Source: Allobosea sp. ASV33
GTDB taxonomy: Bacteria; Pseudomonadota; Alphaproteobacteria; Rhizobiales; Beijerinckiaceae
Length of the DNA: 63,183 nt
Direction: 5' to 3'
Assembly: GCF_016428755.1 (NCBI RefSeq)
Contig: NZ_JAELTI010000021.1
Coordinates: 1-63,183 of the forward strand
In this document: positions 17,951 to 28,649 of the stretch, piece by piece
Position numbering within the stretch: position 1 is the stretch's first letter
How the letters are laid out: each line of letters begins with the position of its first letter
Made by a program: the position numbers and the translations under genes
The notes under the pieces: model-generated
Database searches by the model: none
The model's input: only the letters and a program-made list of their open reading frames with translations
Told to the model about the DNA's origin: nothing

Positions 17951-17960
17951 GACAGGGTAC

Positions 17961-17987
17961 GGGCCGGGAAACCGGCCCTTCTCTTTT
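17961..17987 (+). terminator. first of two tandem terminators after secG
   Basis: Perfect 7-bp stem GGGCCGG (17961-17967) with CCGGCCC (17972-17978), loop GAAA, followed by TTCTCTTTT. It lies 10 nt after the secG stop. Confidence 0.82.
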
Positions 17988-17998
17988 GAGTTGGGAGA

Positions 17999-18023
17999 GG
18001 CCGGGCGACCGGCCTTCTCTTTT
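17999..18023 (+). terminator. second tandem terminator after secG
   Basis: Stem GGCCGG (17999-18004) with CCGGCC (18009-18014), loop GCGA, followed by the same TTCTCTTTT tail as the first copy. The two hairpin-plus-tail units are near-identical and spaced 38 nt apart, indicating a local duplication. Confidence 0.78.
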
Positions 18024-18098
18024 GTGGACAAGCGCGCAGGGCAAGGCGGGACTGCTCAGAACGCGCTTAGCGAATCGAACCCGTGGCGATAGAGGTGA

Positions 18099-19733
<1,635 letters not shown>

Positions 19734-20120
19734 TCAGCCCTCGTCGAGCTGCACCGTCGCCCAGGGCAGGCGGTGCTGCTCGAACACTTCCTTGCCCGGT
19801 CCGGGAAAATCCGGGTCGGCGAAGGCGCCGATCGCGACCGCGACCATCTCCGGCTTGCGCGACGGCTCCCAGAACAGCGTGCTCCCGCAAACCGGGCAGA
19901 AATGGTGGAGCACGCGATGGCCGCTATCGGCCGGGCGCTCGTAATCACTGAAGCGCCCGGAAACGACTAAGGCTTCGCGTCCGAAGAAGGCCGCGACGCC
20001 ATAGGCGCTGCCCGTCCGTCGCTGGCACTCGCGGCAATGGCAGAGCGCGACGAGCGCCGGATCCCCCGTGCAGGTGATGCGCAATTGCCCGCAACTGCAG
20101 CGGGCTTTCCGGGTCTTCAT
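19734..20120 (-). CDS. GFA / CENP-V family zinc protein
   Basis: A 128-residue protein of the glutathione-dependent formaldehyde-activating enzyme (Gfa) fold, which binds zinc through clustered cysteines. Visible ligands: CSCGQL near the N terminus, CHCRECQRRTGSAYG (about residues 27-41) and CPVCGSTLFW (about 75-84). Most family members have no proven reaction, so formaldehyde activation is only one possibility. It is convergent with pyrG, the two stop codons touching at 19733/19734. The gap 20121-20261 upstream holds only a candidate promoter region. Confidence 0.88.
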   Translation of the reverse strand: MKTRKARCSCGQLRITCTGDPALVALCHCRECQRRTGSAYGVAAFFGREALVVSGRFSDYERPADSGHRVLHHFCPVCGSTLFWEPSRKPEMVAVAIGAFADPDFPGPGKEVFEQHRLPWATVQLDEG

Positions 20121-20261
20121 CGGGCACGTCCTCCTTCAGAGCATTTCCGGTTTTATCTGGATCGGAGGCTTTTCGCCCGCCGTCGCCCCGCCTTTCGGCT
20201 ATCGGGCTGATGCCGTCGCCACGCCGGAAAGGGTCTGTGGCCGCATCGACGAGCGGTCTGA

Positions 20262-21023
20262 TCAGCGCAGGTAGTGGATATGCGGCCTTTGGTGATGGGG
20301 CGAGGTCTCGATGCGGGCCTCGACCGAAAAGACGTCGCGCAGGAGAGCCTCGGTGATCACGACATCCGGAGCGCCCGATGCCACGATCTTTCCCTGCTCC
20401 ATGACGATGATCGCGTCGCAGAACATCGCGGCGTGATTGAGATCGTGGAGGGCGACGACGCTGGTGATCGGCAGGCCCGCGACCAGTTTCAGCACGCCGA
20501 TCTGGTGCTGGATGTCGAGATGGTTGGTCGGTTCGTCGAGGATCAGCTCGGTCGGCGTCTGCGCGAGCGCCCTGGCGATATGCGTGCGCTGCTTCTCGCC
20601 GCCCGACAGGCTCTGCCAGCGGTCGCCGCGCCGGTCCTGCAGGCCGGCGCGCAGAAGCGCCTCGTCCACGGCGCGGTCGTCCGCATGGGTCCAGCGCGAT
20701 AGCCAGGAGCGATGCGGGAATCGTCCGAGGCGGACGATGTCGGCGATGCGGAGATTGGCGCTGGTGGTGGCATGCTGCTCGACGAAGGCGACGCGGCGCG
20801 CTACGGCCCGGGCGCCCAGCGACGCGAGGTCGCTGTCGCCCAGCAGCACGCGGCCCGATTGCGGGCGCTTCAGGCCGGTCAGCAGGCGCAGCAGCGAGGT
20901 CTTGCCGGAGCCGTTGGGGCCGAGCAGACCGAGCATCCGGCCGGGTTCCGCGACGAAGGAGACGCCATCGACGATGGTCTTGCTGCCGATCCGCCACACC
21001 AGGTTCTCAGCCGTGATGCTCAT
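20262..21023 (-). CDS. FecE/BtuD-type ABC importer ATPase
   Basis: ATP-binding subunit of an iron-chelate/heme/cobalamin-type importer, 253 residues. Walker A GPNGSGKT (residues 35-42), Q-loop region FVEQHATTS, signature SLSGGEKQR (138-146), Walker B ELILDEPTNHLD (159-170) and the switch His in VVALHDLNH. It is translationally coupled to the permease: its ATG at 21023 overlaps the permease stop by 4 nt. It is the last gene of the leftward operon SBP-permease-ATPase. Substrate is not determined by sequence; an iron chelate is favoured because of the upstream Irr-like box. Confidence 0.9.
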   Translation of the reverse strand: MSITAENLVWRIGSKTIVDGVSFVAEPGRMLGLLGPNGSGKTSLLRLLTGLKRPQSGRVLLGDSDLASLGARAVARRVAFVEQHATTSANLRIADIVRLGRFPHRSWLSRWTHADDRAVDEALLRAGLQDRRGDRWQSLSGGEKQRTHIARALAQTPTELILDEPTNHLDIQHQIGVLKLVAGLPITSVVALHDLNHAAMFCDAIIVMEQGKIVASGAPDVVITEALLRDVFSVEARIETSPHHQRPHIHYLR

Positions 21024-22060
21024 ACGGCACGCTGCAAGCGGTAGAGGATGATCGAGAAGAACGGCACGCCAACAAGCGCCGTGACGACGCCGATCGGCAG
21101 CACCTGCTGCGGGATCAGGGCGCGCGAGGCGACATCCGCCAACACCATGAAGACCGCGCCGATCAGCATGCAGGCCGGCAGAAGCCGGACATGGAGCGGC
21201 CCGACCAAGGCGCGCGCCGTGTGCGGCACGATCAGGCCGACGAAGCCGATGGAGCCGACCATGCTGACGATGGTCGCGGTCATCATCGCGGTGAGGGCGA
21301 AGAGCACGATACGCGCCCGGTCGACATTGACGCCGAGCGAGGCTGCGGTCTCGTCGCCGAAGGCGAAGGTGTCGAGCGTCCTGGCATAGCAGAGGCAGGC
21401 AACGAGCCCGATGCTGACGACGACGGAGACCAGCATGAATTCCGGCCAGCGCACGCCGCCGAAGCTGCCGAGCAGCCAGAACATCACGTCGCGCGCCTGC
21501 TGGGCGTTGCCGGATGTGGTGACGATATAGGAGGTCGTTGCGTTGAAAAGCTGGGACGCCGCGACGCCCGCCAGGATCGTGCGATCGGCGCCGCCGCGCG
21601 TGCCGTTCGACAGCAGCGCGACGAAGCAGAACGCCGCGAAGGCGCCGAGGAACGCGCCGCCGGACAGCGAGAGAACGCCGCCGCCCAGGCCCAGGATGAT
21701 GATGGCGACCGCGCCAGTCGATGCGCCCGCGGAGATGCCGAGCACATAGGGCTCCGCCAGCGGGTTGCGCAGCAGCGATTGCATGATCGCGCCCGACAGC
21801 GCGAGACCGGCGCCGCAAAAGGCGGCGACCAGCGCGCGGCTCAAGCGGTAATCCCAGATCACCGTCTCGTAGACGCGATCGATCTCGACCGTCGTCCAGC
21901 CGAGCCGGTTGGTGATCGCGGTGAAGGTCGTGCCGAGGGGGATCGGCAGGTCGCCGATCCCGGTGCTGAGCCCGATGGCAAGCCCGATCGCCACCAGCGA
22001 GGCCAGCATCAGGCCGGCGAAGACGGCCTTGCCTTCGAGGGCGCCCTGTTCCGGGGTCAC
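21020..22060 (-). CDS. FecCD/BtuC-type ABC importer permease
   Basis: A 346-residue inner-membrane permease of the FecCD family with about ten membrane segments. Typical motifs are present: LSRALVAAFCGAGLALSGAI, MQSLLRNPLAEPYVLGISAGA (split here as in the family core), and the coupling-helix region SIGFVGLIVPHTARALVG. Only one permease gene is present, so the channel is probably a homodimer as in BtuCD. It overlaps the binding-protein gene by 4 nt upstream and the ATPase by 4 nt downstream. Confidence 0.92.
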   Translation of the reverse strand: MTPEQGALEGKAVFAGLMLASLVAIGLAIGLSTGIGDLPIPLGTTFTAITNRLGWTTVEIDRVYETVIWDYRLSRALVAAFCGAGLALSGAIMQSLLRNPLAEPYVLGISAGASTGAVAIIILGLGGGVLSLSGGAFLGAFAAFCFVALLSNGTRGGADRTILAGVAASQLFNATTSYIVTTSGNAQQARDVMFWLLGSFGGVRWPEFMLVSVVVSIGLVACLCYARTLDTFAFGDETAASLGVNVDRARIVLFALTAMMTATIVSMVGSIGFVGLIVPHTARALVGPLHVRLLPACMLIGAVFMVLADVASRALIPQQVLPIGVVTALVGVPFFSIILYRLQRAV

Positions 22061-23079
22061 TTGAGCAGGCCGAGCGCTTTCAATTGCTGCGCGACCTGCT
22101 CGGCGCCATAGACGGTTCGGACGCCGGGGTTCATCGCCTGGCCATCCATGACCACGATGGCCTTGTTCCTGACGGCCGCAAGCTGGCTGACGGCCGGGTC
22201 CGTGGTCAGGAACCTGATCTTGGCCTCCGGCTTGTCGAGCTCCCAGCGGTTACGATCGAGGCTGGCGACGACGATGACGTCCGGCTTGGCAGCGATGATG
22301 CTCTCCCAGCCCAGCGTCGGCCACTCGGCCTCGGCGCCGATGGCATTGCGGCCGCCGAGCAGGTTGGCGATGAAGCCGGACGCGCCGTTCTTGCCGCCGA
22401 GATAGGCATCGGCGGAGGGGGAGGGGCTGGAGAACCAGAAGACGTAGGAGAGCTTCTTGTCGCCCGGCGTCACGCCGGCACGCAGCGCCGCCTCGCGCGC
22501 CTTGAAATCGCCGATCAGGGCCTGGCCGCGATCCGCGACGTCGAAGATCCGGGAGAGCTCGTCGATCTCCTGATAGAGCACCTCCGTGCTCCAGAGCTGG
22601 GCACGGCTGCCATAGGCGTCCTTGCTGCCCTTCGTCTCCAGGCAGGTGCTGGGCGAGAGATAGCTGGGAACGCCGACGCGCTCGAAATCCTCGCGCTTGG
22701 CGACCTTGCTGCTCGGGCCGAGCAGGGTCGGAAGCGCCGCGGCGACGAAATCGGGCCTCTCGGCGAGCATGCTCTCGAAGGTGGGGAATTCCACGGTCAG
22801 GAGCTTCACCTTGGCATTGGCTTCGGCAAGCTGCGGCAGGACCTTGCTCGGCCAGAAGGCCGTGCCCGCCATCCTGTCCTGCAGACCGAGCAGCAGCATG
22901 ATCTCGGCGCTGTTCTGGCCGAGTCCGATGGCGCGCTGCGGCGCTTTCTGGAAGGTGACCTTCGCCCCGCAATTGTCGAGAGTCAGCGGATAGCTCGTTG
23001 GCGCCGCCGCAAGCGGATTCGTCAGTCCGCCCGCGGCGCAAACCGCAAGTGCGACCAAGAGCGATTTGAAGTGGCCCAC
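22057..23079 (-). CDS. periplasmic substrate-binding protein, iron-chelate/cobalamin class
   Basis: A 340-residue class III binding protein (PF01497-like). An N-terminal signal peptide (about residues 1-25, ending near PLAAAP) precedes two lobes joined by a long helix. Recognisable pieces are APQRAIGLGQNSAEIMLLLGL, ERPDFVAA and PDVIVVASLDRNRWEL. Two cysteines in the mature protein (DNCGAKV and STCLETK) could form a disulfide. It is the first gene of the importer operon. The candidate Irr/ICE-like box lies about 80 nt before its start. Confidence 0.85.
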   Translation of the reverse strand: MGHFKSLLVALAVCAAGGLTNPLAAAPTSYPLTLDNCGAKVTFQKAPQRAIGLGQNSAEIMLLLGLQDRMAGTAFWPSKVLPQLAEANAKVKLLTVEFPTFESMLAERPDFVAAALPTLLGPSSKVAKREDFERVGVPSYLSPSTCLETKGSKDAYGSRAQLWSTEVLYQEIDELSRIFDVADRGQALIGDFKAREAALRAGVTPGDKKLSYVFWFSSPSPSADAYLGGKNGASGFIANLLGGRNAIGAEAEWPTLGWESIIAAKPDVIVVASLDRNRWELDKPEAKIRFLTTDPAVSQLAAVRNKAIVVMDGQAMNPGVRTVYGAEQVAQQLKALGLLK

Positions 23080-23158
23080 GCGTTGTTTCCAGCAAATGTT
23101 GCCTGTGCAGCGAGCTCTTAACGACCCCGCGCGGGAAGGGCTAGCCGAGCCGCAAACA

Positions 23159-23174
23159 TTATAAATATTCTAAA
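23159..23174 (-). promoter_or_regulatory. candidate Irr/ICE-like iron-control box
   Basis: On the minus strand the 16-mer reads TTTAGAA-TA-TTTATAA. It is an AT-rich imperfect palindrome whose left half matches the TTTAGAA half-site of the rhizobial iron control element bound by Irr; the right half is degenerate. It stands out in GC-rich DNA and sits about 80 nt upstream of the binding-protein start (23079). The assignment rests on remembered consensus. Confidence 0.35.
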
Positions 23175-23263
23175 TTTCTGAGCTGCTTTACTTGAGCGTG
23201 CGCTGATCCTTCAGCGCTACGAAGCCTACCGGGTCTGCTCGAAGCTCTGAGCGGTCGGCGCTT

Positions 23264-24406
23264 TCAAGCTGCGGCCGGGCTTCGGCCGTTTTTCGCGTCG
23301 GCGAAGCGCTCGATCCGGAAGTCGTGGAGCGGGATGTCCGTCGTGCCCGTCGCGATCAGCTCGGCCATCGTGTCGCCGACACCGGGCCCGAGCTGGAAGC
23401 CGTGCCCGCTGAAGCCGAAGGCATGGAATAGACCCGGCGTGGTGCTGGACGGGCCCATGACCGGCAGCATGTCGGCGAGATAGCCTTCGCAGCCCGACCA
23501 GGTGCGGATCACCGAGACATTTTCCAAGGCCGGCAGGAGCTGCATCAGGGCGCGAAGCTGCGCCGGCAGCCGCGCCGGATCGGCCTTGGCGTAGCCGGGC
23601 TCGAGGGGGACGTTCACCCGTTCGGCCGCGCCGCCGAAGACGATATTGCCGCGCTCGACCTGACGGAAATAGGCGTCGGTCCCATGCCGGCGGGTCCAGA
23701 TGCCGACGACCGGCAAGATGCGATGGTGTATGGGTTCGGTCACGCCCATCTGCGGCCCACGCGGGGTAAGCGGCACCGGCTCATCGAATTGCGCGGCGAT
23801 CCGCATCCCCCAGGCGCCGGCCGTATTGAGCAGCTTTCCGGCCTCAAACACCCCCTTCGACGTCGTGACGCGGAAGCCTGCCTCGGTTTTCTCGATGCTG
23901 CCGACCTCGCACTCCTCAACGATCTCCGCGCCGAGCCGGCTGGCTGCATCGGCGAAGGCTGGCGCGATCAGGCGCGGGTTCCCGGAGCCGTCATTCGGGG
24001 AAAAGGAGGCCGCGATCGCTCCGGGGCCGAGACCGGGAAAGCGCGCCCGGATCTCGTTGGCGCCGAACTCCTCGAGCTCGAGGCCCCAGGGCCGTGCGGC
24101 GTCGGCATAGGCGCGCATATCCGCCAGAGCATCCTCGTCGAAGATCAGGCGGAGATGGCCGGTCGCGCGGAACTCCACGTCGCGGCCGAGCAGGTGCTCG
24201 GCCTCGCCCCAAAGGCTCAGGGAGCGATGCGCCAGCGGCAATTGCGTGAGATGGCGCCCGGTCCGGCGGATATTGCCGAAGGAGGCAATGGTGGCGCCCG
24301 TTCCGACACGGTTGCGTTCGATCAGCGTGACCGTGAGGCCGCGCCGCCGCAGGAAAAAGGTTGCGGCGGTCCCCATCAGCCCGCCGCCGAGCACGATCAC
24401 ATCCAT
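23264..24406 (-). CDS. FAD-dependent oxidoreductase, opine-oxidase beta-like (DAO family)
   Basis: A 380-residue D-amino-acid-oxidase-fold flavoprotein. The dinucleotide motif is VIVLGGGLMGTAATFFLRRR (G7, G9, G12) with Glu in LTVTLIERN. A C-terminal FAD motif is GFSGHGFQLGPGVGD. It resembles the beta subunit of opine oxidases, hydrogen-cyanide synthase HcnC and D-hydroxyproline dehydrogenase. The matching alpha and gamma subunits are encoded at 28960 and 28646, divergently across the hydantoinase genes, so I infer one heterotrimeric enzyme. The 184-nt divergent gap to hyuA (24407-24590) should hold both promoters. Substrate unknown. Confidence 0.85.
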   Translation of the reverse strand: MDVIVLGGGLMGTAATFFLRRRGLTVTLIERNRVGTGATIASFGNIRRTGRHLTQLPLAHRSLSLWGEAEHLLGRDVEFRATGHLRLIFDEDALADMRAYADAARPWGLELEEFGANEIRARFPGLGPGAIAASFSPNDGSGNPRLIAPAFADAASRLGAEIVEECEVGSIEKTEAGFRVTTSKGVFEAGKLLNTAGAWGMRIAAQFDEPVPLTPRGPQMGVTEPIHHRILPVVGIWTRRHGTDAYFRQVERGNIVFGGAAERVNVPLEPGYAKADPARLPAQLRALMQLLPALENVSVIRTWSGCEGYLADMLPVMGPSSTTPGLFHAFGFSGHGFQLGPGVGDTMAELIATGTTDIPLHDFRIERFADAKNGRSPAAA

Positions 24407-24590
24407 GTCCAGCCTCTTGCCGTACAGGCGGCAAATATCCGTGTCGCCGAACCTGACCTGGGTGCGCGGAGCCGTCAAAGACGCGATGGCCGGCAGGCCA
24501 TAAGTCGAGCCTATGGTCCTGCCCCGCATGTCTCTTGGACCATCTCGCCGCATCCGTGCCAGCTTCCGGCCGCCAGCAAGAGGAGCGGAC
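24407..24590. promoter_or_regulatory. divergent promoter region, oxidoreductase / hyuA
   Basis: 184 nt between the divergent starts of the beta-like oxidoreductase and hyuA, with no credible ORF. An AAGAGGAG ribosome-binding site at about 24578-24585 serves hyuA. The region should carry the promoters and any operator for the two arms of the hyu/dehydrogenase locus. No clear palindrome was seen. Confidence 0.5.
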
Positions 24591-26654
24591 ATGGACGATG
24601 GAACTGTGCCGGGTGCGGACTGGAAGGTCGGCGTCGATATCGGCGGCACCTTCATCGATTTCTGCGCGCTGGAGACGCGCTCGGGCCAGGTCGCTTCGCT
24701 GAAGGTGCTGACCACGCCTGACGATCCGGGCGCCGAGCTGATGACAGGCCTCTCGCTGCTCGCCGAGCGCGAAGGCCTCGATCCCGAGGCCGTCACCCGT
24801 TTCGTCCACGGCACGACGGTCGGCGTCAACACCATCATCCAGCGCAAGGGAGCGCAGCTCGCTCTCTTCACCAATGCCGGTTTCGAGGACGTGATCGAGC
24901 TCGCCCGGTTGCGCATGCCGGATGTGTATTCGTTGTTCTGTTCGCGCCCCGACCAGCTCATCAGCCGCGACAGGGTGTTCGGCATTCCGGCCCGCATGCG
25001 GTCCGATGGCCGCGAAACGGTGAAGCCCGATCTGAAGGCGGTCGCCGCAGCCGTCGCCGCGGCGAAGGCGCGCGGGGCCGTCGGCATCGTCGTCGCCTTC
25101 CTGCATGCCTGGCGCGACGGCGCGCAGGAGGAGGCGGTGAAGGCCGAGATCGCGCAGCTCGCTCCGGAGCTCTTCGTCTTCACCTCGGCCGAGGTCTGGC
25201 CGGTGATCCGCGAATACGAGCGAACGACGACGGCGATCCTCAACGCTTATGTCCATCCCCGCATCGCCGGCTATCTGACGGCGCTGGAGCGGCGGCTGGC
25301 GGATCGCGGCGTGCCGGCGCGCGCGCTCCTGACCAAGTCGAACGGTGGCGTGATGAACGCTGCCGAAGGCAAGCGCGCTTGCGTCTCCATGCTGCTCTCC
25401 GGCACGGCTTCGGGCGTGATCGGCGCGACATGGTTTGCCCGCCAAGCCGGCGAGAAGCGCGTGCTGACGCTCGATATCGGCGGCACATCCGCCGACTTCG
25501 CCCTCATCATCGATGGCGAGCCGCAATACGGCACCGGCGAGATGATCGGCGAGTTTCCGCTGTACATCCCGTCCGTCTCGGTCAGCTCGATCGGCATCGG
25601 CGGCGGCTCGATCGCCACGGTCGACGGGCAGGGCGTGCTGCGGGTCGGGCCGGAATCGGCCGGTTCGACACCGGGGCCGGCCTGCTACGGACGCGGCGGC
25701 GTTGAGGCGACCGTCACCGACGCCATGGTGGTCTGCGGCTGGCTCGGCCATAGCGAGATGGCCTATGGCCAGCTCAAGATGGATGCCAGTCTTGCTCGCG
25801 CCGCCGTCGGGCGACTGGCCGAGACGCTCGGAAGGCCCCTCGACGACACGGCGCAGGCCATCCTCGATATCGCCGTCTCCGAGATGTTCGTCGAGGTCGA
25901 GAAGCTGTCCTCGCGGGCCGGCGTCGATCTCAAGGACTTCACACTGATGCCGTTCGGCGGCGGCGGCCCGATGCTCGGCGCCTTCCTCGCCCGCGAACTC
26001 GGCATGACCAGGCTGCTGGCGCCGCGCCGGCCGGGTGTCGTCTCGGCATTGGGCGGGCTCGTCGCCGATCTGCGCGGCGATTTCGTCCGCACGCTTTTCG
26101 CCGAGCTCTCCGCGACGGTGCTGCCGGAGCTGAAGGCGGCCTCGGCTGCGATGGTTCAGGAGGGGCGGAGCTGGCTTGCGGCCCAGGGCCATGCCGGCCC
26201 GGCCGATCTCAGGTTCTCGGCCGATATGCGCTATGTCGGCCAGAGCTACGAGATCGAGGTTCCCTTGCAGCCGGCCTGGCTCGAAACCGGTGACCCGGCG
26301 GCGATCGCCCGCGAATTCCACCGGACTCACCAGCGGATCTACGATTTCGACGACGCGGACGGCCGGATCGAGATCGTCAACCTGCGCCTCTCGGCCGTCG
26401 GTGCGGGACCGGTCCTCACCTTTCCCGAAGCCGCCGAGGTCGACGCGGCCGCCACGCCGGAATGCGAACTCGATATCCATACCGGAGGGTCGCGAAGGGC
26501 GGTCGGACTGTACCGCCGCGCTGACCTGCCGCCCGGCAGCCGCTTCGCCGGCCCGGCCGTCGTCGCCCAGGAGGACACTACGGTGGCCATACCTGCCGGC
26601 GCGACGGCGCGGATCGACGGCTATCTCAACCTTCATCTGACTTTCGCTGGGTGA
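24591..26654 (+). CDS. hyuA: hydantoinase/oxoprolinase subunit A
   Basis: A 687-residue ATP-using subunit of the HyuA/oxoprolinase family, which opens cyclic amides or carboxylates ketones with ATP. The ASKHA-type nucleotide motifs are visible: VGVDIGGTFIDF (residues 13-24) and LTLDIGGTSADF near residue 294, with the HGTTVGVNTIIQRKG and VSSIGIGGGSIATVDG loops. The C-terminal domain ends with the family VAQEDTTVAIPAGA motif. The ATG at 24591 follows a good Shine-Dalgarno site. hyuB starts 6 nt after the stop. N-methylhydantoin, hydantoin, 5-oxoproline and related lactams are all possible substrates; sequence alone does not choose. Confidence 0.9.
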   Translation: MDDGTVPGADWKVGVDIGGTFIDFCALETRSGQVASLKVLTTPDDPGAELMTGLSLLAEREGLDPEAVTRFVHGTTVGVNTIIQRKGAQLALFTNAGFEDVIELARLRMPDVYSLFCSRPDQLISRDRVFGIPARMRSDGRETVKPDLKAVAAAVAAAKARGAVGIVVAFLHAWRDGAQEEAVKAEIAQLAPELFVFTSAEVWPVIREYERTTTAILNAYVHPRIAGYLTALERRLADRGVPARALLTKSNGGVMNAAEGKRACVSMLLSGTASGVIGATWFARQAGEKRVLTLDIGGTSADFALIIDGEPQYGTGEMIGEFPLYIPSVSVSSIGIGGGSIATVDGQGVLRVGPESAGSTPGPACYGRGGVEATVTDAMVVCGWLGHSEMAYGQLKMDASLARAAVGRLAETLGRPLDDTAQAILDIAVSEMFVEVEKLSSRAGVDLKDFTLMPFGGGGPMLGAFLARELGMTRLLAPRRPGVVSALGGLVADLRGDFVRTLFAELSATVLPELKAASAAMVQEGRSWLAAQGHAGPADLRFSADMRYVGQSYEIEVPLQPAWLETGDPAAIAREFHRTHQRIYDFDDADGRIEIVNLRLSAVGAGPVLTFPEAAEVDAAATPECELDIHTGGSRRAVGLYRRADLPPGSRFAGPAVVAQEDTTVAIPAGATARIDGYLNLHLTFAG

Positions 26655-26660
26655 TATCCG

Positions 26661-28649
26661 ATGTTCGACCGGATGAAGCTTCAGGTGCTCGCGAACCATG
26701 CGCGCGCCGCCGCCGAGAACATGGCGCATACGCTGCACCGCACGGCGCATTCCGCCTTCGTCAAGGAGACGGAGGATTTCACGGTGATGCTGATCAGCCG
26801 CAGCGGCGACACCTTCGCCGTGCCGATGGAGCTGGGCGCGACCTGGTATCCCGGCCTTTCCTGGGCGCCGGCGCTGGCGATGGTCGACGACTACAAGCCC
26901 GGCGACGTCGCCTTCACCAACGACCCCTATTCCTGCTTCGTCGCCACCCATGCTCCCGATACCCATCTCTGGAAGCCGGTCTTTCACGAGGGCGAGATCG
27001 TCGCCTGGACGGGCGGCCATATCCACAACACCGATATGGGCGGCGCGGTGCCGGCCTCGCTGTCGCGCGCCCTGACCGAGATCCATCAGGAGGGCATCCG
27101 CTTCCCGCCGATGAAGCTCGTCAACGAAGGCGTCTTCGACGAGCAGATCCTGCGGATCATGACGACGAACGTCCGCAAGCCGGACCTGAACATCGGCGAC
27201 ATCAAGGCCCTGGTCGGCGCGCTCAACACCGGCGAGCGCAAGGTGCTGGCCATGATCGAGAAGTTCGGCCGCGAGGCCTTCCTCGGCGGCGTCGAGGCGC
27301 TGCTCGACCATGCCGAGGCGCAGGTGCGCGAGGTGCTGCGCGGCATGCCGGACGGCATCTGGGAATTCGCGGATTATGCCGACGAGGACTCGGTCGAGGC
27401 CAATCCCTGCCGCCTGAAGCTCAAGCTGACCATCCGCGGCGACGAGGCGGTGCTGGATTTCACCGGCTCCGATCCGCAGCTCGCCTCCTCGCTCAATGTG
27501 CCCACGGGCGGCAACCCCCGGCACACGATCCTGCTCGTCGGCGTCTATTACGTCCTCTACACGCTGAACCCCAAGATCCTGCTCAATACCGGCCTGACGC
27601 GCCCCTTCACCTGCATCGCGCCGGAGGGAACGGTGCTCAACCCGGTCTTCCCGGCCGCAGTCGGCATGCGCTCGCTCACCTGTGCGCGGTTGCGCTCGGT
27701 GATCTTCGGCGCGTTCTCGCAGGCCGTGCCGGAGCGGTTGCCCGCCGCGCCCGCCGGCAACAACTGCATCGTCAACGTGATGACGACGGACGAGCGCACG
27801 AGCCGGACCGTCATCGCCGCTGTGAACCCGGTGGTGGGCGGCGGCGGCGGCATGCCGCATCGCGACGGCACCAACGGCTCCGGTGCCGACGCGGCCTATC
27901 TCAAGAACACGCCGATCGAGATCACCGAGACCGAAACGCCGGTGGAATTCGTCAAATACGGACTGGCGAGGGATAGCGGCGGCGCCGGGCGCTGGCGCGG
28001 CGGGCTTGCCACCGACATGGCCTTCCGCGTTTTCGCGCCGGACAGCCGCATCACCGCCCGCAATCGCGACCGCAGCTTCTTCCGGCCCTGGGGCGTGCTG
28101 GGCGGCCGGGCGGCGGGACTGTCGGACATGGTGGTCAATCCGGGCCAGCCGGAGGAGCGGCGGCTCGGCAATATCGACACAGCCGTCCTGCAGCCCGGCG
28201 ATGTGCTGGAGATCCGCTCGGCCGGCGGTGGCGGCCGAGGTCACCCCTTCGACCGGGAGGCCTGGCGCGTGGCGCAGGATGTCGTGCGCGGCTATGTTTC
28301 GCCGGAAGCGGCGGAGCGGGACTACGGCGTCGTCATGCAGGGCGAAGTGCTGGACGAGGACGCGACGAAGGCCCGGCGCGCCCACTGCGCGCCGGTATCC
28401 GGCCATTTCCATTTCGGCCCGGAGCGCGAGGGTTACGAGGCGCAATGGACGCCGGATGCCTATGACAGGCTGACGGCCTTGCTCGCCGGCCTGCCGATCC
28501 ATTGGCGCTTCTTCGCCAAGACGGAGATCTTCCGCCGCATGAAGGGCAGGGCCGGCGCCCAGGGCGTCGATGAGGCCTTTGCCGCAGCCAGGGTCCGCTT
28601 CCCGGAGATGCCGGAGTCTCGGCACCCCTTTGCCGAGGCGGCCGAATGA
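26661..28649 (+). CDS. hyuB: hydantoinase/oxoprolinase subunit B
   Basis: A 662-residue partner of HyuA in the HyuB/oxoprolinase-B family. Diagnostic parts: AENMAHTLHRTAHSAFVKE near the N terminus, YKPGDVAFTNDPY, the GGHIHNTDMGG metal-site-like motif (about residues 118-128) and GGGGGMPHRDGTNGSG in the second half. It lies 6 nt after hyuA. Its stop overlaps the start of the [2Fe-2S] subunit gene by 4 nt (ATGA), so the ring-opening enzyme and the dehydrogenase are made from one message. Confidence 0.9.
   Translation: MFDRMKLQVLANHARAAAENMAHTLHRTAHSAFVKETEDFTVMLISRSGDTFAVPMELGATWYPGLSWAPALAMVDDYKPGDVAFTNDPYSCFVATHAPDTHLWKPVFHEGEIVAWTGGHIHNTDMGGAVPASLSRALTEIHQEGIRFPPMKLVNEGVFDEQILRIMTTNVRKPDLNIGDIKALVGALNTGERKVLAMIEKFGREAFLGGVEALLDHAEAQVREVLRGMPDGIWEFADYADEDSVEANPCRLKLKLTIRGDEAVLDFTGSDPQLASSLNVPTGGNPRHTILLVGVYYVLYTLNPKILLNTGLTRPFTCIAPEGTVLNPVFPAAVGMRSLTCARLRSVIFGAFSQAVPERLPAAPAGNNCIVNVMTTDERTSRTVIAAVNPVVGGGGGMPHRDGTNGSGADAAYLKNTPIEITETETPVEFVKYGLARDSGGAGRWRGGLATDMAFRVFAPDSRITARNRDRSFFRPWGVLGGRAAGLSDMVVNPGQPEERRLGNIDTAVLQPGDVLEIRSAGGGGRGHPFDREAWRVAQDVVRGYVSPEAAERDYGVVMQGEVLDEDATKARRAHCAPVSGHFHFGPEREGYEAQWTPDAYDRLTALLAGLPIHWRFFAKTEIFRRMKGRAGAQGVDEAFAAARVRFPEMPESRHPFAEAAE

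Noticed and set aside
23991..28625. A 1544-codon minus-strand open frame opposite hyuA and hyuB
   Set aside because: It is an antisense shadow of high-GC codon use: Arg/Asp/Gly-rich, repetitive, no recognisable fold, while the plus strand encodes two clear family proteins over the same bases.
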